The notes beneath the pieces were generated by a model that was not told the origin of the DNA, did no database searches, and saw nothing but the letters and a program-made list of their open reading frames with translations. A program made the translations under genes and the position numbers. DNA of 38,080 nt from Streptosporangium amethystogenes (GTDB lineage Bacteria > Actinomycetota > Actinomycetes > Streptosporangiales > Streptosporangiaceae), in NCBI RefSeq assembly GCF_000721075.1, contig NZ_JOEQ01000048.1:1-38080 (forward strand). The letters are read 5' to 3'. The first letter of the stretch is position 1. Each line of letters opens with the position of its first letter. Shown here piece by piece: positions 30,684 to 38,043 of this stretch.

Positions 30684-31624
30684 TGTCGGCACAGCACCGC
30701 ACGACCGTTCCAGGGACCAGGGGGTCCCTGGCGCGGTCGCGCCCGCGTTATGGCGAGTTCGTGGTCAAGGCCGTTCTCCTGACCGCCGCCATGGTGTCGG
30801 TGGCGACCACGATCGGCATCGTCATCGCCCTCCTCGAACCGACCGTCGAGTTCTTCGCCGCGGTGAGCATCGGCGAGTTCTTCGGGTCCACCGACTGGGG
30901 ACCGCTGTTCAACCCGCCGGCGTTCGGTGTCTGGCCGCTCATCGTCGCGACCGTGGAGATCACCCTCATCGCCGTCGTGGTCGCCGTGCCGCTCGGCCTG
31001 GCCGCGGCGATCTACCTGTCGGAGTACGCCTCCCACAGGACTCGCAAGATCTTCAAGCCGGTACTGGAGGTTCTCGCGGGCGTTCCGACGGTGGTCTTCG
31101 GCTTCTTCGCCCTCACCTTCGTCACACCGCTGTTCAGGAATCTCTTCCCCTTCCTGGACCTGGAGGCCAAGAACGCACTCGCCGCCGGTCTCCTGGTCGG
31201 CGTGATGATCATCCCGATCGTCGCGTCGCTGTCGGAGGACTCGATGGCCGCGGTGCCGAACGGCCTGCGCGAGGGCTCGTACGCCCTCGGCGCCTCCAAG
31301 ATGCTCACCTCGGTGCGTGTCGTCGTCCCCGCCGCGTTCTCCGGCATCGTCGCCGCCATCATCCTGGCGATCTCCCGGGCCGCGGGCGAGACGATGATCG
31401 TCGCGATCGCGGGCGGCTTCAAGTCCGTCTTCACGCTCTACCCGGGCAATGAGATGTCCACGATGGCGGCCTTCATCGCCCAGGCCGGCTCCGGCGACGC
31501 CTCGGTCGGCTCGATCGCCTACAAGACCATCTTCGCGGTGGGTTCCCTGCTTTTCGTGATCACCTTCGCGATGAACTATCTCAGCGCCCGCATGGTCCAG
31601 AAGTATCGCGAGGTCTACGACTGA
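30683..31624 (+). CDS. pstC: Phosphate ABC transporter permease PstC
   Basis: PstC is one of two membrane subunits of the high-affinity phosphate importer. The 313-residue protein has about six transmembrane helices: one near 30-52, then the five-helix permease block from about 85. The ABC-contact loop reads SMAAVPNGLREGSYALGASK near 190-209. The ATG overlaps the pstS stop codon, and the gene ends on the pstA ATG, so the operon is translationally coupled throughout. Confidence 0.95.
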   Translation: MSAQHRTTVPGTRGSLARSRPRYGEFVVKAVLLTAAMVSVATTIGIVIALLEPTVEFFAAVSIGEFFGSTDWGPLFNPPAFGVWPLIVATVEITLIAVVVAVPLGLAAAIYLSEYASHRTRKIFKPVLEVLAGVPTVVFGFFALTFVTPLFRNLFPFLDLEAKNALAAGLLVGVMIIPIVASLSEDSMAAVPNGLREGSYALGASKMLTSVRVVVPAAFSGIVAAIILAISRAAGETMIVAIAGGFKSVFTLYPGNEMSTMAAFIAQAGSGDASVGSIAYKTIFAVGSLLFVITFAMNYLSARMVQKYREVYD

Positions 31625-32514
31625 TGGCCATCCTCTCCACCCCGCGTTCGGCCGTGCAACTGGCGAGCAAGGGACGTCCGCTCAAGGAGCACCTCTTCCG
31701 CATCGCGCTGATGGCCAGTCTCGCGATCGCTCTGGCGTTCCTGGCCATGCTGCTGCTCTACGTCGTCGAGAAGGGGTGGCCGCGGCTCAACTCGATGCTC
31801 TGGGAGAACCAGCCCTCGATCCGCCGCCCGGAGACCTCGGGCATCCAGTCGGGCATCCTGGGCACTTTGTGGATCATCGCGTTGACCGCGGTCATGGCCC
31901 TGCCCACCGGGATCCTCGCGGCGATCTACCTTGAGGAGTACGCCGACAGGACCAAGTGGTACAACAAGCTGATCGAGTTGAACATCTCCAACCTGGCGGC
32001 CGTTCCCTCGATCGTCTACGGCATCCTCGGCCTGGGCATCATCGCCCGCTGGCTGCAGTTCGGCTTCACGGTCATGACCGGCGCGGTCACCATCTCGCTG
32101 CTCGTGCTGCCCATCGTCATCATCTCCGCGCGTGAGGCCATCCGCGCGGTGCCCCCGTCCATTCGCGAGGGCTCACTGGCACTGGGCGCGACCCAGTGGC
32201 AGACCATCTACCGCCAGGTGCTCCCGGCGTCGATCCCCGGCATCGCGACGGGCTCGATCCTGGCCCTCTCCCGTGCGATCGGCGAGGCGGCCCCGTTCCT
32301 GATGCTCGGTGCCGCGACGCTGGTCCGGTTCAATCCCGAGGGTGTCTGGAGCAGTTTCACCGTCCTGCCGTTGCAGATCTACAGCTTCATCAGCCGGCCC
32401 CAGGAGGAGTTCAGCATCCTCGCCTCCGCGGCGATCGTGATCCTGCTGGCGATCCTGCTCCTGATGAACTCGGTCGCCATCTGGCTCCGTAACCGCTACC
32501 AGAAGCGCTGGTGA
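31624..32514 (+). CDS. pstA: Phosphate ABC transporter permease PstA
   Basis: PstA pairs with PstC to form the phosphate channel. The 296-residue protein has about six helices, starting with ALMASLAIALAFLAMLLLYVV. The ABC-contact loop is REAIRAVPPSIREGSLALGATQWQ, and the last helix is AAIVILLAILLLMNSVAIWL. The ATG is the same codon region as the pstC stop (TGATGG), and pstB follows after 8 bp. Confidence 0.95.
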   Translation: MAILSTPRSAVQLASKGRPLKEHLFRIALMASLAIALAFLAMLLLYVVEKGWPRLNSMLWENQPSIRRPETSGIQSGILGTLWIIALTAVMALPTGILAAIYLEEYADRTKWYNKLIELNISNLAAVPSIVYGILGLGIIARWLQFGFTVMTGAVTISLLVLPIVIISAREAIRAVPPSIREGSLALGATQWQTIYRQVLPASIPGIATGSILALSRAIGEAAPFLMLGAATLVRFNPEGVWSSFTVLPLQIYSFISRPQEEFSILASAAIVILLAILLLMNSVAIWLRNRYQKRW

Positions 32515-32522
32515 GGTAAGAA

Positions 32523-33371
32523 ATGTCCGAGATTGGAATTTCCGTGCCGAATGTGAACGTGCGCGGCCCCGAAGTCCCCCGTACCATCGAGGCCCTCGAC
32601 CCGGTCTTCACCGTCTCCAACCTCAGCGTTTTCTACGGTGACTACGAGGCGGTGCGCGGGGTCGACATGACCATCGGCAACCGTGAGATCACGGCCATGA
32701 TCGGCCCGTCCGGCTGCGGCAAGAGCACGGTGCTCCGCTGCTTCAACCGGATGAACGACCTGATCCCCGGCGCCCGCGCGGTCGGCGAGATCCTCTACCA
32801 CGATGAGAACCTGTACGGCGACCACGTGGACCCGATCGAGGTCCGCCGCCGGATCGGCATGGTCTTTCAGAAGCCGAACCCCTTCCCCAAGTCGATCTAC
32901 GACAACATCGCCTACGGTCCCCGGGTCAACGGGATCAAGGGCAACATGGACGAGATCGTCGAGGAGGCGCTGACCAAGGCGGCGCTCTGGGACGAGGTCA
33001 AGGACAAGATCAAGCAGAACGCGCTCTCCCTGTCCGGCGGGCAGCAGCAGCGCCTGTGCATCGCCAGGGCGATCGCGGTGAAGCCCGACGTCATCCTGAT
33101 GGACGAGCCCTGCTCGGCCCTGGACCCGATCGCGACCACCAAGATCGAAGATCTGATGCAGGAGCTGACGCGCGACTACACGATCGTCATCGTCACCCAC
33201 AACATGCAGCAGGCCGCCCGTGTCTCCGACCGTACCGCCTTCTTCACCGCCGAGGTCGACGGAGCCGGCGTGCGGCACGGCCGCCTGGTGGAGTTCGACG
33301 AGACCAGCCGCATCTTCACCAACCCCAGCGACAAGCGGACCGAGGATTACATCACCGGTCGCTTCGGCTGA
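32523..33371 (+). CDS. pstB: Phosphate ABC transporter ATPase PstB
   Basis: PstB hydrolyses ATP to drive phosphate import. The 282-residue protein has Walker [10 protein letters not shown] (about 61-69), the Q-loop in [18 protein letters not shown], the ABC signature [14 protein letters not shown], Walker [14 protein letters not shown] and the switch His in [15 protein letters not shown]. An N-terminal extension of about 30 residues precedes the core. GAGG lies just before the ATG. The next gene, a regulator, starts 19 bp downstream. phoU is not in the window. Confidence 0.96.
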   Translation: MSEIGISVPNVNVRGPEVPRTIEALDPVFTVSNLSVFYGDYEAVRGVDMTIGNREITAMIGPSGCGKSTVLRCFNRMNDLIPGARAVGEILYHDENLYGDHVDPIEVRRRIGMVFQKPNPFPKSIYDNIAYGPRVNGIKGNMDEIVEEALTKAALWDEVKDKIKQNALSLSGGQQQRLCIARAIAVKPDVILMDEPCSALDPIATTKIEDLMQELTRDYTIVIVTHNMQQAARVSDRTAFFTAEVDGAGVRHGRLVEFDETSRIFTNPSDKRTEDYITGRFG

Positions 33372-33390
33372 CCCATATTGGAGGATCCGG

Positions 33391-34110
33391 GTGCTCCAGC
33401 CGCAGACGGCACCAGAGGTGGAAGGGGACAGACGGACGGCACCCACACTGCTGGTGGCCGATCCGGAAGCGGCCATGGTCCATGACCTGTCCGCGGCCCT
33501 GGAACGCGAAGGGGTGCGGGTCACGGGCGTCACCGATGGTGCCCAGGCTCTCCTGCAGGCCGGGGCGCTGCGGCCCGACGTCGTTCTCGTCAGCGCCTCG
33601 CTGCCGGTCCTGGGGGCTGTGGAGTTCGTCCGCGCGGTACGGCTGACGCGGGCGACCCCCGTCCTGCTGGGCGTGGGCGAGGGGCACGCCCAGCAGGCCG
33701 TCCAGGCGCTGGCCGCCGGGGCCACCGCGTGCGTGGCCCGCCCCTACCGGGTGCCCGAGCTACTGCCCCTGGTCCACGCCGCGTTCACCGGCGAGCCCGG
33801 GGCCCGCATGGTGCTCGTGGTCGGCAAGGTGGAACTCGACGTCAACGCCTACCAGGTCACGGTCGGCGGCCGGATCATCCACCTGCCGTTGCGCGAGTTC
33901 GAACTGCTGCACTACCTGATGCGTAACGCGCACCGTACCGTGACGCGAGAGCAGATCATGAGGCATGTCTGGAACTCCACGGACACCGCCTCGACCAACA
34001 CCATCGCGGTACACGTCAAGCGTCTCCGCGCACGTCTGGGCGACACCGACGACCAGCTGATCCAGACCGTTCGCGGGGTGGGCTACCGGCTGGTCGACAG
34101 GACCCCGTAA
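33391..34110 (+). CDS. Atypical OmpR-type response regulator with degenerate receiver
   Basis: The 239-residue protein has a receiver-like domain (about 17-130) and an OmpR winged helix (about 142-236, with LPLREFELLHYLMRNAHRTVTREQIMRHVW and VHVKRLRARLG). Key receiver residues are changed: the acidic pair reads LVADPE, the phosphoacceptor Asp is Ser68 (VVLVSASLPVLG), the Thr switch is Gly, and the Lys of the KP motif is Arg117. Phosphorylation is therefore unlikely. GGAGGA precedes the GTG start. It closes the pst operon with only a 19-bp gap and has no kinase partner nearby, which suggests phosphate-linked but phosphorylation-independent control. Confidence 0.88.
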   Translation: MLQPQTAPEVEGDRRTAPTLLVADPEAAMVHDLSAALEREGVRVTGVTDGAQALLQAGALRPDVVLVSASLPVLGAVEFVRAVRLTRATPVLLGVGEGHAQQAVQALAAGATACVARPYRVPELLPLVHAAFTGEPGARMVLVVGKVELDVNAYQVTVGGRIIHLPLREFELLHYLMRNAHRTVTREQIMRHVWNSTDTASTNTIAVHVKRLRARLGDTDDQLIQTVRGVGYRLVDRTP

Positions 34111-34124
34111 CGGGTACCCGCCGC

Positions 34125-35126
34125 TCAGTTCGCGTCCGGCTCGCAGCCTTGTTCACCCCTGAAGGCTTCCATGACGCGCGCGGCCACGCCCTCGACCTTG
34201 GCGATGCCGGCACTCATGCTCGGGCTGTCCTCTGTGAGGACAGCCACCGCGTAGTCGTGCCCGTGCCCGCGGATCAGTCCGGCGCTGACGACCACCCAGC
34301 GCCCGTTCGACGCGTGCCGCAGCCAGCCGTTCTTCAGCGACACCTGGTCGTTCTCGCACGCTCCCGCGCTGATCCCCCACTTCTGGCCGGGGGTCACCCG
34401 CTCCATCAGCCCGAGCACCCGCCGGCGTTCCGCGGGAGCCAGCGGGCTCTTACCCGTGGCCAGCGCCCTGACCAGCCGTACCTGGTCCTCGGCCGTGCTC
34501 TGCGTGGCGCCCCAACAGTTCGGGGCCGCACACCGCCCGCCGGGGGTGTGGGTGCGCTTGAGGCCGAGCCTGCGGTTCGCACTGGCCAACCCCTGCTCCA
34601 GGCCGATCCGCTCGTACAACCGGTCGGCCGCTCCATCGTCACCGAAGCGGATCATGTGCCTCGCGTCGGCCCTGGCCTGATCGCCGAGTTCGCGCCACCG
34701 CGTGTCGAGCAGCAGTGCCGTCAGGATGCTCACCTTGGAGATGCTGGCCATCGGCAGTTGGAGAGCACGGTGGTAGCGGTAGCGCCGGCCCGTGGTCAGA
34801 TCGTGCACCGAGACCGCGGTTCGCCCACCGCCGTACCTGACGAGAAGGCCGTCAAGGGTGTGCGTGAGCTTCCCGGGGAGAATCCTCGGCGAGCCGGCGA
34901 GCCCCGTCCGCCCCGGGGTGCCGGGGAAGGTGGGGGCGGGGACCGCTGCCAGGAACGGCGCCGGAGGAGGCGGCACCGACGCCGGTGCCGCCTGCCGCCA
35001 GGAAGGAGACGCCGTCGGGGAGGAGATGCTCACCGGCGTCAGGCCCTGGCATGTGCTACAGGCGGTGACCTGCGCGGTGACCAGCAGGACAGCCGCCGCG
35101 ACCACCCGGTGCCTGGCTCTCATCAT
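34125..35126 (-). CDS. Lipoprotein serine hydrolase, class A beta-lactamase fold
   Basis: The 333-residue precursor has a lipoprotein signal peptide (MMRARHRVVAAAVLLVTAQVTAC, lipid on Cys23), a Pro/Ala/Ser-rich linker to about 85, and a domain of the class A beta-lactamase/penicillin-binding fold. The active-site box is SISK (Ser128, Lys131). The SDN box reads GDD (RFGDDGAADRLY) and the KTG box reads KNG (SLKNGWLRH). The altered SDN argues against strong beta-lactamase activity; a cell-wall peptidase or unknown hydrolase is as likely. The ATG at 35126 is chosen; an ATG at 35123 and a TTG at 35135 are also open. It converges on the response regulator gene. Confidence 0.82.
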   Translation of the reverse strand: MMRARHRVVAAAVLLVTAQVTACSTCQGLTPVSISSPTASPSWRQAAPASVPPPPAPFLAAVPAPTFPGTPGRTGLAGSPRILPGKLTHTLDGLLVRYGGGRTAVSVHDLTTGRRYRYHRALQLPMASISKVSILTALLLDTRWRELGDQARADARHMIRFGDDGAADRLYERIGLEQGLASANRRLGLKRTHTPGGRCAAPNCWGATQSTAEDQVRLVRALATGKSPLAPAERRRVLGLMERVTPGQKWGISAGACENDQVSLKNGWLRHASNGRWVVVSAGLIRGHGHDYAVAVLTEDSPSMSAGIAKVEGVAARVMEAFRGEQGCEPDAN

Positions 35127-35160
35127 CCACCCCAACCGTCTCCCCCATTACGTGACGATC

Positions 35161-35172
35161 GGGATATATCCC
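35161..35172. promoter_or_regulatory. 12-bp palindrome upstream of the lipoprotein hydrolase gene
   Basis: GGGATATATCCC is fully self-complementary and lies 35 bp before the ATG. On the minus strand it contains TATATC, a -10-like hexamer, so a repressor bound here would block the promoter. The surrounding ~70 bp are AT-richer than the rest of the window. Confidence 0.4.
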
Positions 35173-35254
35173 ACAACAGGCACTAAGAAGATGATGAAGC
35201 GAAATCTAGCCAGAAAGAGAACTTACGCCTTGGAATGTCGCATTGAACCTGCAC

Positions 35255-36148
35255 CTACCCTTGGGAGACCTCGGCGGTTAGCCGGGCGATGCTCTCGTCG
35301 TCGCAGGTCGCCCAGAACTCACCGACGACGTCTTCGAGGTGCTTCAGCGACTCGGCCCGGAAAAGAACATCCTGATATTTCGTGATGTCGTAGTGCGTGG
35401 TGCCCATGACGGCGACGTCCAGCGGCCGGATGTCCATGCCCCGGAACTCTTCGATCTCCCCGTAGGAGGACAGGATGCCCGCCCCGTACGCCCGCAGCTC
35501 ACCCTGGTCCGTCATGACGCCGAACTCCATCGTGAACCAGAAGACCTTCGAGACGAACTCCAGCGCTTCGGAACTCTCGACCCTCCGCGCCGCCTCCCCG
35601 GCCAGCCGGTAGAGCCGCGAGTAGCGGTCGGAGGCCAGCGCGTTGGCGTGCCCGATCACCTCGTGGATCACGTCGGGCTCCGGCGTGTACAGCGGCGTGG
35701 AGTGGTGCCGGATGTACTGCGTGGAGTGGAAGAGCCCATCCTCCAGAACGCCGTAGAAATCTCTGAGCGGCACCAGCCCCGCGGCCGGGATGTAGCGGAA
35801 CCCGGTCAGCGGCTCCAGCAGATCACTGACCTCCTGTAGCTGCGGGATGCGCTCGGCGGGCAGTCCGAGCCGCTCGGTCGCGGCCAGATACTCGACGGTT
35901 GCGTATTTGTGGTGCTTCAGGCTGAGTTCTCGGCTGACCAGCGCCCACACCTCGTGCTCCTGGGCGGTGTACTCGGCCGTCGGGATCGGCGTACCCGGCA
36001 CGTACCCCACAGCGAGGGCCGCGATCGCGTTGCGGCGCGCACGGTAGACCGGATCGGCGAAACCCGGATGACCGGCACCGAGGTGGACCTCGATCGTGCC
36101 GTCGTCACGGGTCGCCACCGGCGCGAAGTACTGCGCTTCTTCGAACAT
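35255..36148 (-). CDS. Phenylalanine 4-monooxygenase (aromatic amino acid hydroxylase)
   Basis: This Fe(II)/pterin enzyme hydroxylates phenylalanine to tyrosine, opening phenylalanine breakdown. The 297-residue protein is the short bacterial form without an ACT domain. Iron ligands are His162 and His167 (IHEVIGHANAL) and Glu208 (FWFTMEFG). The stretch FYGVLEDGLFHSTQYIRH near 131-148 is typical. The ATG at 36148 is fixed by a promoter whose -10 ends 7 nt upstream. The divergent Lrp-type gene and the operators between them imply amino-acid-responsive control. Confidence 0.92.
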   Translation of the reverse strand: MFEEAQYFAPVATRDDGTIEVHLGAGHPGFADPVYRARRNAIAALAVGYVPGTPIPTAEYTAQEHEVWALVSRELSLKHHKYATVEYLAATERLGLPAERIPQLQEVSDLLEPLTGFRYIPAAGLVPLRDFYGVLEDGLFHSTQYIRHHSTPLYTPEPDVIHEVIGHANALASDRYSRLYRLAGEAARRVESSEALEFVSKVFWFTMEFGVMTDQGELRAYGAGILSSYGEIEEFRGMDIRPLDVAVMGTTHYDITKYQDVLFRAESLKHLEDVVGEFWATCDDESIARLTAEVSQG

Positions 36149-36155
36149 GTATGAA

Positions 36156-36184
36156 ATGACAGCAATTCCTGGAAACATTGACAA
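36156..36184 (-). promoter_or_regulatory. Leaderless promoter of the phenylalanine hydroxylase gene
   Basis: On the minus strand TTGTCA (36179-36184), a 17-bp spacer and TGTCAT (36156-36161) are followed by 7 nt and the ATG. The -35 matches TTGACA at five of six bases. One operator arm (36199-36208) lies just upstream of the -35. Confidence 0.6.
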
Positions 36185-36198
36185 GAGCGGCCAGTTTT

Positions 36199-36260
36199 AC
36201 TGGGCGATCCGCACAGAACTGTACGGTCATACCGTGCTTACGCTGGTCGAATCGCCCAGT
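36199..36260. promoter_or_regulatory. Nested symmetric operators for the Lrp-type regulator
   Basis: The perfect inverted arms ACTGGGCGAT (36199-36208) and ATCGCCCAGT (36251-36260) flank a central dyad ACGGT-CAT-ACCGT (36223-36235). Both dyads share a centre at about 36229, midway between the hydroxylase and regulator promoters. Several phased sites are what a multimeric Lrp/AsnC protein would bind. Confidence 0.65.
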
Positions 36261-36279
36261 TTGCTGCCATCCTGTTGAG

Positions 36280-36747
36280 ATGTCTATCGACGAGTTGGAC
36301 GGCCGCCTCCTGGTCACCATGCGCGCCAACCCGCGCATCGGCCTGACCGAGCTGGCCCGCCTGCTCGGCGTGGCCCGGGGCACCGTTCAGGCCCGCGTCG
36401 AGAAACTGACCGCCCGCGGCGTCATCGCCGACTTCGGCCCCACGGTCACCCCCGAGGGTGCCGGGTACCCGATCCTGGCGTTCGTCTCACTACAGATCGC
36501 CCAGGGCCGCCTGGACGAGGCTGTACGGGCACTGGAGCCTCTTCCCGAGATCCTGGAGGTCTACGGCACCAGTGGCCAGGCCGACCTGCTCTGCCGCGTG
36601 GTGGCCCGCAGTACCCCCGACCTCCAGGAGATCATCGCCCGCATCCTGGCCTCCCCCGCCGTCCAGCGGACCGACACCACGATCGCCCTCTCCGTCCAGG
36701 TCCCCTACCGGATCGAGCCCCTGCTCCGTGCCGCAGCCGAGACCTGA
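36280..36747 (+). CDS. Lrp/AsnC-family transcriptional regulator
   Basis: Lrp/AsnC proteins are multimeric feast/famine regulators that bind amino acids. The 155-residue protein has an N-terminal helix-turn-helix (IDELDGRLLVTMRANPRIGL, then LARLLGVARGTVQARVEKL) and a RAM effector domain (about 65-150) with VYGTSGQADLLCRVVARS. It is divergent from phenylalanine hydroxylase, so phenylalanine or tyrosine is the likely ligand and the hydroxylase the likely target. The ATG at 36280 starts MSIDELD, as in the family. Confidence 0.9.
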   Translation: MSIDELDGRLLVTMRANPRIGLTELARLLGVARGTVQARVEKLTARGVIADFGPTVTPEGAGYPILAFVSLQIAQGRLDEAVRALEPLPEILEVYGTSGQADLLCRVVARSTPDLQEIIARILASPAVQRTDTTIALSVQVPYRIEPLLRAAAET

Positions 36748-36758
36748 CCCGCGCCCGG

Positions 36759-36825
36759 TTGCCGGCACCGGTCATTGTCGGCACGGGGCGTTGCAGGCAG
36801 CGGTCACTTTGCCGACACAGGTCAT
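36759..36825. terminator. Repeats and inverted arms between convergent lrp and tetR genes
   Basis: TGTCGGCA (36776-36783) can pair with TGCCGACA (36810-36817). Also, TTGCCGGCACCGGTCAT (36759-36775) recurs as TTGCCGACACAGGTCAT (36809-36825) with two differences. The position between converging genes suggests a shared terminator region. The second copy runs into the tetR stop codon. Confidence 0.4.
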
Positions 36826-37415
36826 CGATGGTCCGCGGACGCCCTGAGGCCGTCGAAGACGATGGCGAGCGTACGACGCTGGAGGTCGCGATCCCACCCC
36901 GCGTGGAGTGCCCCCTGGCAGATACCGGTGAGCAGTGCGATCACCTCGTCCAGCCGAACCCCCTCGCGGACCGTGCCGGCTTCCTGAGAACGGATCAGGA
37001 GCGTCGCGATCCCCTCGCGCAGCATCTGAACCGAGCTCGCGACCTGGAGATCGATCCCCGTCTCGGCGAGAAGCCCCACGACCGTCCTCTTCTGCGCCGC
37101 CTGCTCGACCATGCGGGTGACGAAGGTGAACAGCGCCTCGCCAGATGCGTCGTCGGCCGCGAGAGCGGCCATATCCCGGTCCAACCTGCCGAGGAGGTCC
37201 TTCATGATGGCCTGCAGGAGCTCCTGCTTGGTCGGAAAGTGCTTGAAGACCGTACCGATGGCCACTCCGGCACGGGCGGCGACCTCCTCGGTCGACGCCG
37301 ACGGCCCCTTCTCCGCGAAGACCGTCTCCGCCGCGGCGAGAATCCGCTCCCGGTTACGCCGGGCGTCCGCACGCATCGGCCTGGCACCGCCCGGCGAGGA
37401 GTTCGACGACGTCAT
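36822..37415 (-). CDS. TetR-family transcriptional regulator
   Basis: The 197-residue protein has the TetR N-terminal helix-turn-helix (about 22-65: RERILAAAETVFAEKGPSAS, EEVAARAGVAIGTVFKHF) and a helical ligand/dimer domain with QMLREGIATLLIRSQEAGTVRE. The ATG at 37415 gives MTSSNSSPGG; an ATG at 37376 (MRADARRN) is a shorter alternative. It is divergent from the SnoaL-like gene, with two matching operators between them, so it very likely represses that gene and itself. The ligand is unknown. Confidence 0.9.
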   Translation of the reverse strand: MTSSNSSPGGARPMRADARRNRERILAAAETVFAEKGPSASTEEVAARAGVAIGTVFKHFPTKQELLQAIMKDLLGRLDRDMAALAADDASGEALFTFVTRMVEQAAQKRTVVGLLAETGIDLQVASSVQMLREGIATLLIRSQEAGTVREGVRLDEVIALLTGICQGALHAGWDRDLQRRTLAIVFDGLRASADHR

Positions 37416-37455
37416 CCCAGCCCGCCTTCCCCGAGCCGGAACACGAGACACGGCA

Positions 37456-37504
37456 TTGACAAAGTGAGTCTCCACTCATAATCATAAAGGTGAGTTTCCA
37501 CTCA
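37456..37504 (+). promoter_or_regulatory. Promoter with two TetR-type operators
   Basis: TGAGT-N4-ACTCA occurs twice, TGAGTCTCCACTCA (37465-37478) and TGAGTTTCCACTCA (37491-37504), spaced 26 bp. A consensus -35 TTGACA (37456-37461) stands before the first, and AT-rich -10 candidates CATAAT (37477-37482) or TAATCA (37479-37484) stand between them. Operator 1 fills the spacer, so binding would block the rightward promoter. Confidence 0.8.
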
Positions 37505-37533
37505 TCTTAACTTCCAACAGGGCGGAAACCATC

Positions 37534-37983
37534 ATGCCCGAAGTCACAGTCGTTCCCGGTCCCCGCGAGATCTTCGAGCGTATGCGGCGGCACTGGCTTG
37601 AGAACCCCGGCGGCATCGGGGGCGAGCTGGCCGAGGACGCCGTCATCGAGATTCCCTTCGCCCCTTCCGGCAGGACCCGGCGGTACGAGGGGCGGGAGGC
37701 GTTCCTCCACTTCGCCGGCCCCGAACAGGCTGCCTTCGTCCGGGAGTTCCGCTTGGACGAGGTTCGCGAGGTGGTCATCCACGAAACCACCGACCCCGAG
37801 GTCATCGTCGTCGAGTACGAGCTCGCCGGCACCGTCATCGCCACCGGCCACCAAGCCGCCTCCGCCTTCATCGGAATTCTTCGGGCGCGGGATGGGAAGA
37901 TCATTCATTGGCGCGAGTACCAGAACACGCTGGCGATGATCGAGGTGCTCGGACCCATGAACGGAGCAGGGAATCTCCGGTAG
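37534..37983 (+). CDS. SnoaL/NTF2-like fold protein
   Basis: The 149-residue protein has the cone-shaped NTF2/SnoaL-like pattern: an N-terminal helix (REIFERMRRHWLENPGG), AEDAVIEIPFAPSG, the helix REAFLHFAGPEQAAF, and then beta strands VIVVEYELAGTVIATG and GKIIHWREYQNTLAM. Members are small cyclases, isomerases, hydrolases or binding proteins, so the reaction is not decidable. It is probably kept silent by the divergent TetR regulator until an unknown ligand appears. GGCGGAAA precedes the ATG. Confidence 0.83.
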   Translation: MPEVTVVPGPREIFERMRRHWLENPGGIGGELAEDAVIEIPFAPSGRTRRYEGREAFLHFAGPEQAAFVREFRLDEVREVVIHETTDPEVIVVEYELAGTVIATGHQAASAFIGILRARDGKIIHWREYQNTLAMIEVLGPMNGAGNLR

Positions 37984-38021
37984 ACAGGGCCGACGGGGAC
38001 ACGGGTGCCGGAAAACAGGAA

Positions 38022-38043
38022 GGCCCCACCGCGTGGTGAGGCC
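38022..38043 (+). terminator. Hairpin after the SnoaL-like gene
   Basis: GGCCCCACC and GGTGAGGCC pair at eight of nine positions around GCGT, 39 nt past the stop codon, a probable terminator. Confidence 0.6.
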
